The translations under genes were made by a program, and so were the position numbers. Positions 14,628-23,906 of a stretch of DNA of 64,000 nt are shown one piece after another. The notes beneath the pieces are model-generated. The model made no database searches. It had not been told where the DNA came from and saw only the letters and a program-made list of their open reading frames with translations. This DNA is from Salinispora vitiensis (GTDB lineage: Bacteria > Actinomycetota > Actinomycetes > Mycobacteriales > Micromonosporaceae): NCBI RefSeq assembly GCF_000378825.1, contig NZ_KB900388.1, positions 3,102,777 to 3,166,776 of the forward strand, in the 5' to 3' direction. Each line of letters begins with the position of its first letter. The stretch's first letter is position 1.

Positions 14628-15257
14628 TCAGTCCAGCCGGGCCACGACTTCGCCGGCTGCGTTTCGGCCGATGACGGCGGTGATATCGGAGATGTGCATC
14701 CCGTTGCGTCCGGTGTCGCTGCTGGGAAGCCAGACGGCGTACGCGCCTACCTGATGGCTGTTCGTTGTGGGCAGCGAATGAACGGCTGCTGTGGCGGTTC
14801 GGTTGAACATGGTCACGGAAACGCTGGTAACAGCGCCTCGAACGGTCCCGACCAGGATGATCTCCTGTGATTGCGGGTCTAGGGGCGCGATGTAGGGCAT
14901 TGGCTTGGCAGGCAGCAGCGGCGGACCAGCGGTGTTCAGAGCCGATGGTGCCGGATCGCAGAAGACGAACTCGTTCGCTCGCCCCTCCTTGTGCCTCCCG
15001 TCGGTGCGGGCGGCTCGCACACAGAAGGAGCCTTCGGTCAGCCAGGCGGAGGTTTCCCAGCCAGGCACCTGCGTATCGAGTACAGCCGGCGGCCCTACAG
15101 CCAGTGGGTAAGCCTCCGCAGAGGGCTGCTCAGAGGGCTGCCCAGATGTACTGCGCGGCAAGAAGCCCCACCGCCAAGATCGGCATGATGCGAGAGCGCA
15201 TGTTTCCAGTATCCCCTGTCCCGGGTGTCCACACGACGGACTGGCGCCGAAGATCAA
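14628..15257 (-). CDS. Hypothetical, probably secreted protein with disturbed 5' end
   Basis: Of the 209 open codons, roughly the last 160 look protein-like: Val-Leu-Asp-Thr-Gln-Val-Pro-Gly-Trp-Glu, then Gly-Ser-Phe-Cys-Val-Arg-Ala, then Phe-Val-Phe-Cys-Asp-Pro, then a beta-rich tail. The two Cys suggest an extracellular disulfide. The first 40 codons look unlike protein. A good signal peptide or anchor (Met-Arg-Ser-Arg-Ile-Met-Pro-Ile-Leu-Ala-Val-Gly-Leu-Leu-Ala-Ala) starts at 15201 in another frame and stops at a tandem duplication near 15130. A one-base frameshift would join them. Family unknown; it may be a pseudogene. Confidence 0.45.
   Translation of the reverse strand: MIFGASPSCGHPGQGILETCALASCRSWRWGFLPRSTSGQPSEQPSAEAYPLAVGPPAVLDTQVPGWETSAWLTEGSFCVRAARTDGRHKEGRANEFVFCDPAPSALNTAGPPLLPAKPMPYIAPLDPQSQEIILVGTVRGAVTSVSVTMFNRTATAAVHSLPTTNSHQVGAYAVWLPSSDTGRNGMHISDITAVIGRNAAGEVVARLD
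15119..15142. repeat. 12-bp tandem duplication at a frame break
   Basis: CAGAGGGCTGCT and CAGAGGGCTGCC stand head to tail, one mismatch. On the minus strand the signal-peptide frame ends in a TGA exactly here, while the frame of the downstream domain continues. Confidence 0.75.
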
Positions 15258-15430
15258 ACCCGAACTGGTCGCCGAAAAATTCCCATCGCCCGTCGTTTCC
15301 CGGTCGGCTGTCGACCGGCGGCATCAACTAGATGTCTCCCTCGGGGCGTTTCTCCGCATTTATACGGAATAGCTCGTTGACACTGGCGTCTGCCCTATTG
15401 GCGATGTTTGCCGACGTGGAGGTCGGAGTG

Positions 15431-17107
15431 ATGCGCAGAAGCTGCCAGCGGACAGGCCGGAGCGCCGGAGTGGACCGGATGGGTCGGGCAATCGTCGGCT
15501 TGTTCTTTCTGGTGTTGGCGGTGACAGCCACGCAGGCAGTCGCCGGCGCGTGGCCGGCGGCGGCACGGAACACGCCCGCACCGTCCGGCACCGCGTCGGA
15601 CACCCTCCTGGCCTGGGGGGAGAACAATGACGGCGAGTTGGGCGACGGAACCACCACCAACCGCAGCACACCCGTCAACACCAACCTGCCCCCAGGCACC
15701 GAGGCCACGGCCATCGCCGCCACCGGCGACCACAGCCTGGCGCTGACGTCCACCGGCACCGTCCTCGCCTCGGGCGAAAACCTCGACGGCCAATTGGGCG
15801 ACGGAACCACCACCAGGCGCAGCACACCCGTCAACACCAACCTGCCCCCAGGCACCGAGGCCACGGCCATCGCCGCCGGCGACGACCACAGCCTGGCGCT
15901 GACGTCCACCGGCACCGTCCTCGCCTGGGGAGACAACTCCGAGGGTCAGCTGGGGGACGGAACCACCACCAACAGCAGCACACCCGTCAACGTCAACCTG
16001 CCCCCAGGCACCGAGGTCACAGCCATTGCCGGCGGCGACGACCACAGCCTGGCGCTGACGTCCACCGGCACCGTCCTCGCCTGGGGCGAAAACAACGACG
16101 GCGAGTTGGGCGACGGAACCACCACCGACCGCAGCACACCCGTCAACGTCAACCTGCCCGCAGGCGTCACCATCACCGCCATCGCCGCCCACGGCGACCA
16201 CAGCCTGGCGCTGACCTCCGCCGACACCATCCTCGCCTGGGGCGCCAACTTCGGGGGGCAGCTGGGGGACGGAACCACCACCAACAGCAGCACACCCGTC
16301 AACGTCAACCTGCCCGCCGGCGTCACCATCACGGCCATCGCCGCCGGCGACGAACACAGTCTGGCGCTGACTCCCACCGGCACCGTCCTCACCTGGGGCG
16401 ACAACTCCGAAGGGCAGTTGGGCGACGGAACCACCACCGACAGCAGCACACCCGTCAACGTCAACCTGCCCGCCGGCGTCACCGTCACCACCATCACGGG
16501 CGGCAACCTCTACAGCCTGGCGGTCACCTCCACCGGCACCGTCCTCGCCTGGGGCGAAAACTCGAGTGGTCAGCTGGGCGACGGAACCACCACCAACCGC
16601 AGCACACCCGTCAACGTCAACCTGCCGCCGGAAACCACCATCACCGCTGTCGCCGCCGGCGATGCCCACAGCTTGGCCCTGACCGCACCACCGACATCCA
16701 CCACCACCCTGCAGGTCACCCCAACCGACCCGGCGGCGGATCAGGACATCACCCTCACCGCCACCGTCACCTGCAACGTCGACACCCCCACCGGAACCAT
16801 CACCTTCCGCACCAACACCACCACCCTCACCACCACACCCCTGACCGCCGACGCCACCGCCACCCACACCGCCACCCTCCCACCGGGCACCCACACCCTC
16901 ACCGCCCACTACACCAGCACCAACACCTGCCCCGACAGCCAATCTCCACCCACCACCATCACCATCGCCCCACCACACGACGAGCCCGACCTACCCATCA
17001 CCGGCCCCAAGATGACCACCACCATCGGTGCTGCCGCCCTGTCCATCCTGGCCGGTGTCGTCCTCAGCTACGCCGCGCGCCGACGCCCGCCACACCAGGT
17101 CAGGTAG
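15431..17107 (+). CDS. Secreted RCC1-repeat protein with Ig-like domain and LPITG cell-wall anchor
   Basis: A 558-residue surface protein. Residues 17-40 are a signal peptide (Met-Gly-Arg-Ala-Ile-Val-Gly-Leu-Phe-Phe). Seven RCC1-type repeats of 51-52 residues follow (about 57-418), each with Leu-Ala-Trp-Gly, Gly-Gln-Leu-Gly-Asp-Gly-Thr-Thr-Thr, Ser-Thr-Pro-Val-Asn and His-Ser-Leu-Ala-Leu-Thr, enough for one seven-bladed propeller. A bacterial Ig-like domain (about 420-510) and a sortase signal follow: Leu-Pro-Ile-Thr-Gly, a hydrophobic helix, then Arg-Arg-Arg. GGAGG lies 8 bases before this ATG. The ligand is unknown; RCC1 propellers bind proteins or sugars in other systems. Confidence 0.88.
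   Translation: MRRSCQRTGRSAGVDRMGRAIVGLFFLVLAVTATQAVAGAWPAAARNTPAPSGTASDTLLAWGENNDGELGDGTTTNRSTPVNTNLPPGTEATAIAATGDHSLALTSTGTVLASGENLDGQLGDGTTTRRSTPVNTNLPPGTEATAIAAGDDHSLALTSTGTVLAWGDNSEGQLGDGTTTNSSTPVNVNLPPGTEVTAIAGGDDHSLALTSTGTVLAWGENNDGELGDGTTTDRSTPVNVNLPAGVTITAIAAHGDHSLALTSADTILAWGANFGGQLGDGTTTNSSTPVNVNLPAGVTITAIAAGDEHSLALTPTGTVLTWGDNSEGQLGDGTTTDSSTPVNVNLPAGVTVTTITGGNLYSLAVTSTGTVLAWGENSSGQLGDGTTTNRSTPVNVNLPPETTITAVAAGDAHSLALTAPPTSTTTLQVTPTDPAADQDITLTATVTCNVDTPTGTITFRTNTTTLTTTPLTADATATHTATLPPGTHTLTAHYTSTNTCPDSQSPPTTITIAPPHDEPDLPITGPKMTTTIGAAALSILAGVVLSYAARRRPPHQVR
15604..16690 (+). repeat. Seven tandem copies of a 153-156 bp RCC1 unit
   Basis: Long stretches are identical between copies, for example GACGGAACCACCACCAACCG and CAGCACACCCGTCAAC blocks. 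The DNA identity is higher than protein function alone needs, which points to recent duplication or gene conversion and to likely copy-number changes. Confidence 0.85.
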
Positions 17108-17464
17108 AACCATGGTGCCACCAGCCCACACCACCCCTCCCGCCCGACCTGCCGGAGCCGATCGAGACCATTCGGCCTGGTGGCGGCCCTAGCGGCTGAC
17201 GGCCTGCGGGCGGGGCGGGTGGCACCTGCGACAACACGCGTCCGAATGACGACGCCCCGCCGTTGGCCTCACGGCCGGGCGGGGCGTCGTTTCCTGGGGC
17301 AGGTCCCCGTTTCATCCTCGGCGTTGGCGGCTGCGATGTGAGCCATCCCGAGCACTGCCTGCGCGCGAAGGGTGCAGCTTCGGTACGGCCAGCGGCGATC
17401 GAGTATGCTCTGTCCTCTAAAAGTTGCCAGCACCTGGTGAGCCATAGCAGGGGGCCCGGTTACG
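17108..17464. other. Intergenic region after the RCC1 gene
   Basis: Holds the strong stem-loop at 17249-17290 that should end the RCC1 transcript. The last 100 bases before the small membrane protein gene are the natural place for its promoter, but no clear -35/-10 pair could be assigned. Confidence 0.4.
17249..17290 (+). terminator. Terminator of the RCC1-repeat gene
   Basis: ACGACGCCCCGCC at 17249-17261 pairs perfectly with 17278-17290; a smaller GGCC stem sits in the loop, and TT follows. Confidence 0.8.
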
Positions 17465-17764
17465 ATGGATTTGCCGGTCGAACGAAATGCAGGGTGGAGT
17501 TCGCGTGAGCTCCTCAGTATCGCGTTAGTTCTTGTAGCTGCGGTAACGCTGGTGGTCAACTTTATAATCGCAGTGCCAGTATCGATAGTTGCGGCCATTG
17601 CAAGTACCTGGGGGGCTAGGGCGTCCAAAGACCGTCGAGCCCTCCACCTCGTGACGCTATCGCTCAGCCTCGTGCTGTTCGCTGCGTCCGTGATCATGGT
17701 GCTTGTGCTACTCTCAGCCGGATCGTCGCCGCAAATCGAAACCACAGTGGTGCCGGCGAGCTAA
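17465..17764 (+). CDS. Small membrane protein, hypothetical
   Basis: A 99-residue protein with two clear membrane helices (about residues 14-44 and 60-85) joined by a short basic loop Arg-Ala-Ser-Lys-Asp-Arg-Arg. The N-terminus is short and polar, so both ends are likely on the same side. No family recognised. An AGGGGG ribosome site lies about 11 bases before the ATG, and a terminator hairpin follows the stop. Its codon use is less GC-biased than the neighbouring genes, which may mean acquisition. Confidence 0.6.
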   Translation: MDLPVERNAGWSSRELLSIALVLVAAVTLVVNFIIAVPVSIVAAIASTWGARASKDRRALHLVTLSLSLVLFAASVIMVLVLLSAGSSPQIETTVVPAS

Positions 17765-18121
17765 GCGATTGTTCGAACGGGAACGACAAAGGCATCACTA
17801 ATGATCGTGAAAGGAGCCGCAGTCGACATCCGCAGCTCCTTTTACACAGCCGGGCGTCAGACGTTGAAGCGGAACTTGGACCGTCTCGCCCGCGACCTGG
17901 GGTGGCCCGGTCGACATGCTGCTTACGCCCGCTCCTGGGCTCACGCTGGTGGCTGGTTGCCAAGGTTTGACGCTGTCTTGTGCCCCGTGTGCGCCCCGGC
18001 GACTCCTTGCCCCCAGGCAACCAACACGGCTTGCTGACCCGCGCTGCCATGGGCCTGCGGCAACCGTCCAGGGTCGTCCGTGGACGTCCGCCGCCGCTCG
18101 TACCCGTCGTCACCCAGATAG
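17765..18121. other. Interval between convergent genes
   Basis: After the terminator at 17810-17842 about 280 bases remain with no protein-like frame on either strand. I see no repeat or RNA gene in it. Confidence 0.35.
17810..17842 (+). terminator. Stem-loop with T run after the small membrane protein gene
   Basis: AAAGGAGC (17810-17817) pairs with GCTCCTTT (17835-17842); pairing extends inward over one mismatch, and the right arm runs into TTTT. It has the form of an intrinsic terminator. Confidence 0.7.
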
Positions 18122-18523
18122 TTACTCCGCCGAGGCACCGCAATAGGCCGATAGGTGTGACAGAACGAGCCCTCGGGCGTTAATGTTGATATCCACCGAG
18201 CCATTGCTTGCCCTCAACGAAAGCGCCTTGCCTATGCGCTCGACATTGATGTCAAGCACAGCACGGGTCGTCCAACCAACTACGGTCAGGTGCAGCACAT
18301 CCACCAGCATGAGTTGGACTTGAACAACGTTGAAGCCTTGATCATCCCACTTCTTCGGTGGCGGCTTGGGGAACTGAGAAAGATCAAATCGCAACGTAAC
18401 ACGTGGCCCGTCGCGATGAAGGACCAACTCATGGAGGTCAACCGACGTCAGCCCCGGCAGATCCTCACCGTATAGCGCCCGGATGCCGTGCGACTCATTC
18501 AAGAGATCAACCCAGCCAGACAT
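18122..18523 (-). CDS. Imm50-like immunity protein (orphan)
   Basis: A 133-residue protein resembling the Imm50 family of polymorphic toxin immunity proteins: Trp-Val-Asp-Leu-Leu at the N-terminus, Gly-Leu-Thr-Ser-Val-Asp-Leu-His-Glu-Leu-Val-Leu-His-Arg-Asp-Gly-Pro-Arg, then Leu-Arg-Phe-Asp-Leu, then Lys-Lys-Trp-Asp-Asp-Gln-Gly-Phe-Asn-Val-Val-Gln-Val. Such proteins bind and block a partner toxin in the cytoplasm. No toxin gene is nearby. The start with AGGAGG 8 bases upstream replaces a much longer open frame. The family call is from memory of its pattern. Confidence 0.72.
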   Translation of the reverse strand: MSGWVDLLNESHGIRALYGEDLPGLTSVDLHELVLHRDGPRVTLRFDLSQFPKPPPKKWDDQGFNVVQVQLMLVDVLHLTVVGWTTRAVLDINVERIGKALSLRASNGSVDININARGLVLSHLSAYCGASAE

Positions 18524-18987
18524 CCTGGTGCCCTCCTGTTCCTCGTCAGAACGAGGCCAATCCTGCCATCCCGTCTGCCGTCGACCCGCCCTCCTGGGGA
18601 GCGGGCCTCCACCCGGCCATCCCGGAGCCCAAGCGCCCCCGCCGGAGGCGCAGTGACCGCCACCAGGTTGTCGCCGTGACCCGCCGCGCGGACCCGGCGT
18701 GCCCTGCCCTACGCCGCGTCGCTCCGGCGTGGCGCGGCCGGCCGCCGGCGACGAACCCCCACCACTTCCCCAGCCCTCCCGTCTACGGCGGCCCCGGGCT
18801 CCCCGCTCTCCGCGCCAGCCGCCGGGTATCAGGCGGGACGGCCGCAGAGCGACAGCGGCAGCGGTTGGCACGCGCCCAGGCGGCGGCGCGTGCGGCCCGT
18901 TAAGGGCCGCCTTGACCTCGTTGCTGTCAGCGTTACTGTCAATCCGGCGATTCACAGCGGCACCCGTCGTGGAATGCCTGGTGGAGG
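18524..18987. other. Gene-free interval between the Imm50-like gene and tRNA-Thr
   Basis: The open frames here are Arg/Pro-rich and unlike proteins. One hairpin, GCGGCCC/GGGCCGC with a 5-base loop (18892-18910), lies downstream of the tRNA on its strand and could end the tRNA transcript. Any toxin partner of the immunity gene is absent. Confidence 0.45.
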
Positions 18988-19064
18988 TGGAGCCCCCGGC
19001 CGGGATCGAACCGGCGACATCTCGCTTACAAGGCGAGTGCTCTGTCCAGCTGAGCTACAGGGGC
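18988..19064 (-). tRNA. tRNA-Thr (anticodon TGT)
   Basis: The 77 bases fold as a complete tRNA with encoded CCA. The acceptor stem GCCCCTG pairs with CGGGGGC, the anticodon arm is CTCGC-CTTGTAA-GCGAG giving anticodon TGT, and the T arm contains GGTTCGATCC. It should read ACA and other ACN threonine codons. Confidence 0.96.
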
Positions 19065-19371
19065 GTGTTGCCGACGCCAGCATAGCGACTGACGTCCAGT
19101 TTTCCCGCGCGGCGGGCCCGGTCAGCACGACTTCCGTCGGCGGCACGTCCGAACCGTCGTCGTTTCGTGCCCGGCACTGCTCGCCTGACCGTTATGTGTA
19201 TGGTCCCGGTCCCACCAGCTGCTCCCGTTCTTGGCACACGGACGAAACCGATCTACCGTTCAGGGACGCGGTCGACGCCCGTCGCCCGTGGGCCGGGTCG
19301 CAGCTGCGGGCCGGTCCGCTCTTTCACTCGGATCGTCCGGCACGTTCCTGCCGGTGAAAGGAAGCACCCTC
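19065..19371. other. Divergent intergenic region between tRNA-Thr and msiK
   Basis: About 300 bases must hold promoters for both the tRNA (leftward) and msiK (rightward). No convincing -35/-10 pair or operator could be assigned by eye. Confidence 0.35.
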
Positions 19372-20469
<1,098 letters not shown>

Positions 20470-20485
20470 CCGACGAATCCTGAGC

Positions 20486-20533
20486 TACGAGGGAGGGGGC
20501 GGTCCGCTGCTGCGGACCGCCCCCTCCCTCGTA
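20486..20533. terminator. Strong bidirectional terminator between msiK and rlmB
   Basis: A perfect 22-bp stem (20486-20507 with 20512-20533) with a 4-base TGCT loop. It sits between the 3' ends of convergent genes and would stop both. Confidence 0.9.
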
Positions 20534-20540
20534 TGCGGAA

Positions 20541-21689
20541 TCAGGCCTCGGTGGCCCGGCGGCGCGCCACCTCGGCGAGCGTCACGGCCGCCGCGACGCT
20601 GGCGTTCAGCGACTCGACGTCGGAGACCATCGGGATTCCGACGGTCAGGTCACAGGTCTGGCCGACCAGCCGGGACAGGCCGCGCCCCTCGGAGCCCACC
20701 ACCACGACGAGTGGGCCAACAGCGGCCTCCAGGTGGTACAGGTCGGTCTCCCCGTCGGCGTCCAGGCCGACCACGAGGAAGCCGGCGTCCTTGCACGCCT
20801 TCAGTGCCCGGGTCAGGTTGGTGACCTGGGCGACCGGAACCCGAGCGGCGGCACCGGCGCTGGTCCGCCAGGCGGTCGCGGTGATCCCGGCGGCCCGCCG
20901 TTCGGGGACGAAGACCCCCTGCGCGCCGAACGCGGCGGCGGACCGGATCACCGCGCCCAGGTTCCGGGGGTCGGTGACCCCGTCCAGCGCCACCAGCAGC
21001 GGGGCGGGCTGTTCCAGCGCCGCCGCCGTCAGGTCCTCGAACGGCTCGTACCGGAACGGCGGCACCTGCAGGCCGACGCCCTGGTGCAACACGCCGCCGG
21101 TCATCCGGTCCAGCTCGGCGCGGCTGACCTCCAGCATCGCGATGCCCCGGTCCGCCGCGGTCCGGACGATCTCGCTGATCCGGTCGTCGGTGTTGAGCCC
21201 CTGCGCGACGTAGAGGGCGGTGGTCGGCACGTTCGCACGCAGTGACTCGAGCACGGGGTTGCGGCCGACCAACAGCTCGGGAGTGTCCTTCGCCGGGTTC
21301 GTCCGCCGACCGGGGGCGACCCGCGGGCCACCGCTGCGGCTCTCTGGCCGACCCCGGCCGCCGCTCTTGGCGGGGGCGCCCCGGCCGCTCTTGTTGGTGG
21401 GAACACCCCGACCGCCACCCTTGCCCCAGGTGGTGTCCTTCGTGCCGGGTTTACCGATCTTCGGGGCGCGCCCCTCCTCGGCCGCGCTCCGCCGCTCCTT
21501 CTCCTGCTTCCAGGCGGTGCGCTGGGGCAGCTTCTCGGTACCCGAGTACCCCTTGTGCCACGGCCGCTCGTCGGCGGGCAGGGTACGGCCCCGGCCGGCG
21601 AGGGCGTCCCGCCCCTTGCCGCCGGTGCCCTTCGGGGCGCCTGCCTTAGATGTCAGCCGTCGGCCACGGCGCTGCGAGTTGCCGGCCAT
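20541..21689 (-). CDS. rlmB: 23S rRNA (guanosine-2'-O)-methyltransferase, TrmH/SpoU family (RlmB-like)
   Basis: A 382-residue SPOUT methyltransferase. Residues 1-135 are a basic, disordered extension common in actinobacterial members. Then comes the substrate-binding domain beginning [12 protein letters not shown], and the catalytic domain: [12 protein letters not shown] (motif 1), Val-Gly-Ser-Glu-Gly-Arg-Gly-Leu (motif 2) and [15 protein letters not shown] (motif 3). It methylates a ribose in 23S rRNA (G2251 in E. coli). The ATG shares a base with the cysS stop (TGATG), so the two are coupled. Confidence 0.93.
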   Translation of the reverse strand: MAGNSQRRGRRLTSKAGAPKGTGGKGRDALAGRGRTLPADERPWHKGYSGTEKLPQRTAWKQEKERRSAAEEGRAPKIGKPGTKDTTWGKGGGRGVPTNKSGRGAPAKSGGRGRPESRSGGPRVAPGRRTNPAKDTPELLVGRNPVLESLRANVPTTALYVAQGLNTDDRISEIVRTAADRGIAMLEVSRAELDRMTGGVLHQGVGLQVPPFRYEPFEDLTAAALEQPAPLLVALDGVTDPRNLGAVIRSAAAFGAQGVFVPERRAAGITATAWRTSAGAAARVPVAQVTNLTRALKACKDAGFLVVGLDADGETDLYHLEAAVGPLVVVVGSEGRGLSRLVGQTCDLTVGIPMVSDVESLNASVAAAVTLAEVARRRATEA

Positions 21690-23104
21690 CAGTCCTGCTC
21701 TCCAATAGTCCAACGGGGGCCCTGGGGGGTGTCCTCGACCACCACGCCGGCCTGCTTGAGCTGGTCGCGGATCGCGTCGGCGGCGGCCCAGTCCTTGCGG
21801 CTGCGGGCCTGCGCCCGCTGCTCCAGGGCCAGCTGCACCAGCGAGTCGACCACGCTGCAGAGGTCGTCGGTGCCGCCGCCGGCGCTCCACGCCGGGTCGA
21901 GGGGATCGACCCCGAGGATATCCAGCATCGCCCGCACCTGGCCGAGTGCGGTGCGGACGGTCACATCGTCACCGCCGGTCAGCGCGGTGTTGCCGTCCCG
22001 AACCGTCTCGTGCAGCACTGCGAGCGCCGCCGAGGTGTTCAGGTCGTCGTCCATGGCGGCGGCGAACGCCGCGGGCACCACCGCCGGTTGGCCGGCGCCG
22101 ACCCGTTCGGCGGAGCGCTGCACGAAGCCCTCGATCCGCCGGTACGCGACGGCCGCCTCCCGCAGCGCGTCCTCCGAGTAGTCGATCATCGACCGGTAGT
22201 GGGCGGCGGCGTAGTAGTAGCGCAGCTCCACCGGACGCACCCCGAGCGAGTCCACGTACGTCAGGTCGAGGGCGTTGCCGCAGGACTTGCCCATCTTCGT
22301 ACCGGCGATGTTGAGCAGGCCGTGATGCACCCAGTAGCGGGCGAACGGCAGGCCGGCGGCCTGGGACTGGGCGAGTTCGTTCTCGTGGTGCGGGAAGGTC
22401 AGGTCCAGCCCGCCGCCGTGGATGTCGAACTCGCCGCCGAGGTAGCGCCAGCACATCGCCGAGCACTCGATGTGCCAGCCGGGCCGGCCCCGACCCCACG
22501 GCGACGGCCAGTACGCGTCGGTGGGTTCGCCGGGCTTGGCGCCCTTCCAGAGGGCGAAGTCGCGCGGGTCACGTTTGCACCGCTCGGGGGCGTCGCCGGC
22601 GGACTGCATGTCGCTCGGGGACTGGTTGGACAACGCCCCGTACGCGGGCCAGGAGTGCACGTCGAAGTAGACGTCGCCGGAGCCGTCGGGGGCCGGGTAG
22701 GCATGACCGGCGTCGATCAGTTTCATGATCAACTGATGCATCTCCGGGATGTGCCCGGTGGCCCGCGGCTCGTAGGTCGGGGGCAGCACGTTCAGCGACC
22801 GGTACGCGGCCGTCAGCTTCAGCTCGTTGGCGTAGGCGATCGACCAGTACGGTCGGTCCTGCTCCACCGCCTTGACCAGGATCTTGTCGTCGATATCGGT
22901 AAGATTACGAATGAAGCGAACCTCGAAGCCGCGCGCCAGCAGCCACCGGCGGAGCACGTCATAGTTGACGCCGGAGCGAAGGTGCCCGATGTGCGGCGGT
23001 GCCTGGAGGGTGAGACCACACAGGTAGATCCCCACCTTGCCGGCTTCCCGCGGGACGAAGTCCCGCACCGAACGGGTGGCGGTGTCATACAGGCGTAGGG
23101 TCAC
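21689..23104 (-). CDS. cysS: Cysteinyl-tRNA synthetase
   Basis: A 471-residue class I synthetase that charges tRNA-Cys. It shows the zinc and adenylate region [15 protein letters not shown] (HIGH), zinc ligands later in Glu-Cys-Ser-Ala-Met with His-His-Glu-Asn-Glu, and the KMSKS loop as Lys-Met-Gly-Lys-Ser. The GTG start at 23104 has no ribosome site; a TACCCT -10 box lies 6 bases upstream, so it appears leaderless. First gene of a cysS-rlmB operon, the usual actinobacterial order. This is true CysS rather than the mycothiol ligase MshC. Confidence 0.95.
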   Translation of the reverse strand: MTLRLYDTATRSVRDFVPREAGKVGIYLCGLTLQAPPHIGHLRSGVNYDVLRRWLLARGFEVRFIRNLTDIDDKILVKAVEQDRPYWSIAYANELKLTAAYRSLNVLPPTYEPRATGHIPEMHQLIMKLIDAGHAYPAPDGSGDVYFDVHSWPAYGALSNQSPSDMQSAGDAPERCKRDPRDFALWKGAKPGEPTDAYWPSPWGRGRPGWHIECSAMCWRYLGGEFDIHGGGLDLTFPHHENELAQSQAAGLPFARYWVHHGLLNIAGTKMGKSCGNALDLTYVDSLGVRPVELRYYYAAAHYRSMIDYSEDALREAAVAYRRIEGFVQRSAERVGAGQPAVVPAAFAAAMDDDLNTSAALAVLHETVRDGNTALTGGDDVTVRTALGQVRAMLDILGVDPLDPAWSAGGGTDDLCSVVDSLVQLALEQRAQARSRKDWAAADAIRDQLKQAGVVVEDTPQGPRWTIGEQD

Positions 23105-23166
23105 CGGACAAGGGTATCCGTCCCCGCTTCCCCGGGCCGCCGGGAGCCGGGTCGTACGCTGCTGGC
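23105..23166. promoter_or_regulatory. Divergent pair of leaderless promoters, cysS and iclR-like gene
   Basis: Only 62 bases separate two divergent GTG starts. TACCCT (minus strand, 23111-23116) lies 6 bases before cysS, and TACGCT (plus strand, 23155-23160) 6 bases before the regulator. Neither gene has a Shine-Dalgarno site. The -35 parts are not clear. Confidence 0.55.
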
Positions 23167-23838
23167 GTGGACACGACCCCCCGACACAGCGACCCGCCGG
23201 CCCCGCGGGGCGGCGAGAGCGCACAGACGCTGGACCGGGGGTTGCGCCTGCTGCACCTGGTCGCCGACGCGCCCGGCGGGTTGACCGTCACCGAGCTGGC
23301 GGGCCAGCTACGGATCGGCCGTGCCGCCGTGTACCGGCTGGTCGCGCCGTTGAGCGCGCACGGGCTGCTGCGCCGGGACGCCGACGGCCGGCTCCGCCTC
23401 GGGGTGGGGGTGCTGAATCTGGCCCGGCGGGCCCAGCCGCTGCTGGCCGAGGGGGCGCTGCCGGCGCTGCGCCAGCTCGCCGAGCAGACCGGCGCGACCG
23501 CGCACCTGACCGTGGTCGAGGGGGGTGAGGGCGTCGCGCTGGCGGTGGTCGAACCGAGTTGGACCGCCCTGCACGTGGCGTACCGGACCGGGGCGCGGCA
23601 TCCGCTGGAGCGCGGGGCGGCAGGGCGGGCGATTCTCGCCGGCCGGACCGGCGTGGCGGATCCGGTGGACACGGCTGGGGAGTTGCAGTCCGGGGCGCAC
23701 GGGGTGGCCGCACCCGTGCTGGGGGTACCGGGGCTGGAGGCGAGCGTCGGTGTGGTCTCCCTGACGCCGCTGGACACCGAGACGGTCGGCGGCCAGGTCC
23801 GCACGGCCGCCGGCACCGTCGCCGACGCGCTGCGCTGA
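23167..23838 (+). CDS. IclR-family transcriptional regulator
   Basis: A 223-residue regulator. Residues 18-80 form the winged helix: Thr-Leu-Asp-Arg-Gly-Leu-Arg-Leu-Leu, Leu-Thr-Val-Thr-Glu-Leu-Ala and Ala-Ala-Val-Tyr-Arg-Leu-Val. Residues 90-223 are the IclR ligand domain with Gly-Ala-Thr-Ala-His-Leu-Thr and Gly-Arg-Ala-Ile-Leu-Ala-Gly. The ligand domain is somewhat shorter than the usual 170 residues. The regulated gene is not evident; cysS is divergent but an unlikely target. A terminator follows. Confidence 0.88.
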   Translation: MDTTPRHSDPPAPRGGESAQTLDRGLRLLHLVADAPGGLTVTELAGQLRIGRAAVYRLVAPLSAHGLLRRDADGRLRLGVGVLNLARRAQPLLAEGALPALRQLAEQTGATAHLTVVEGGEGVALAVVEPSWTALHVAYRTGARHPLERGAAGRAILAGRTGVADPVDTAGELQSGAHGVAAPVLGVPGLEASVGVVSLTPLDTETVGGQVRTAAGTVADALR

Positions 23839-23856
23839 AGCGCTGCGCTGAAGCGG

Positions 23857-23892
23857 AAGGCCCGGCCGACCTGTCGGGGTCGGCCGGGCCTT
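23857..23892. terminator. Bidirectional terminator between regulator and subtilase genes
   Basis: AAGGCCCGGCCGACC (23857-23871) pairs perfectly with 23878-23892 around a 6-base loop, and lies between convergent stop codons. Confidence 0.88.
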
Positions 23893-23906
23893 GTGCTCGG
23901 TCCGCC

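Noticed and set aside
15604..16690. CRISPR or other DNA-level repeat array
   Set aside because: The 150-bp periodicity follows codon frame and encodes RCC1 blades.
15395..16978. Minus-strand open frame of 527 codons, Gly/Val-rich with repeats
   Set aside because: It mirrors the RCC1 repeats on the other strand; the plus strand has a signal peptide, known domains and a sorting signal.
18403..18903. Plus-strand frame of 166 codons ending in a hairpin loop
   Set aside because: Pro/Arg-rich throughout, no ribosome site, partly antisense to the Imm50-like gene.
21650..23098. Plus-strand open frame of 482 codons
   Set aside because: Antisense to cysS; no recognised domain and His/Gly/Val-rich composition.
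21689..23104. MshC, the mycothiol cysteine ligase
   Set aside because: Length, the downstream rlmB gene and the full anticodon-binding C-terminal region fit cysS.
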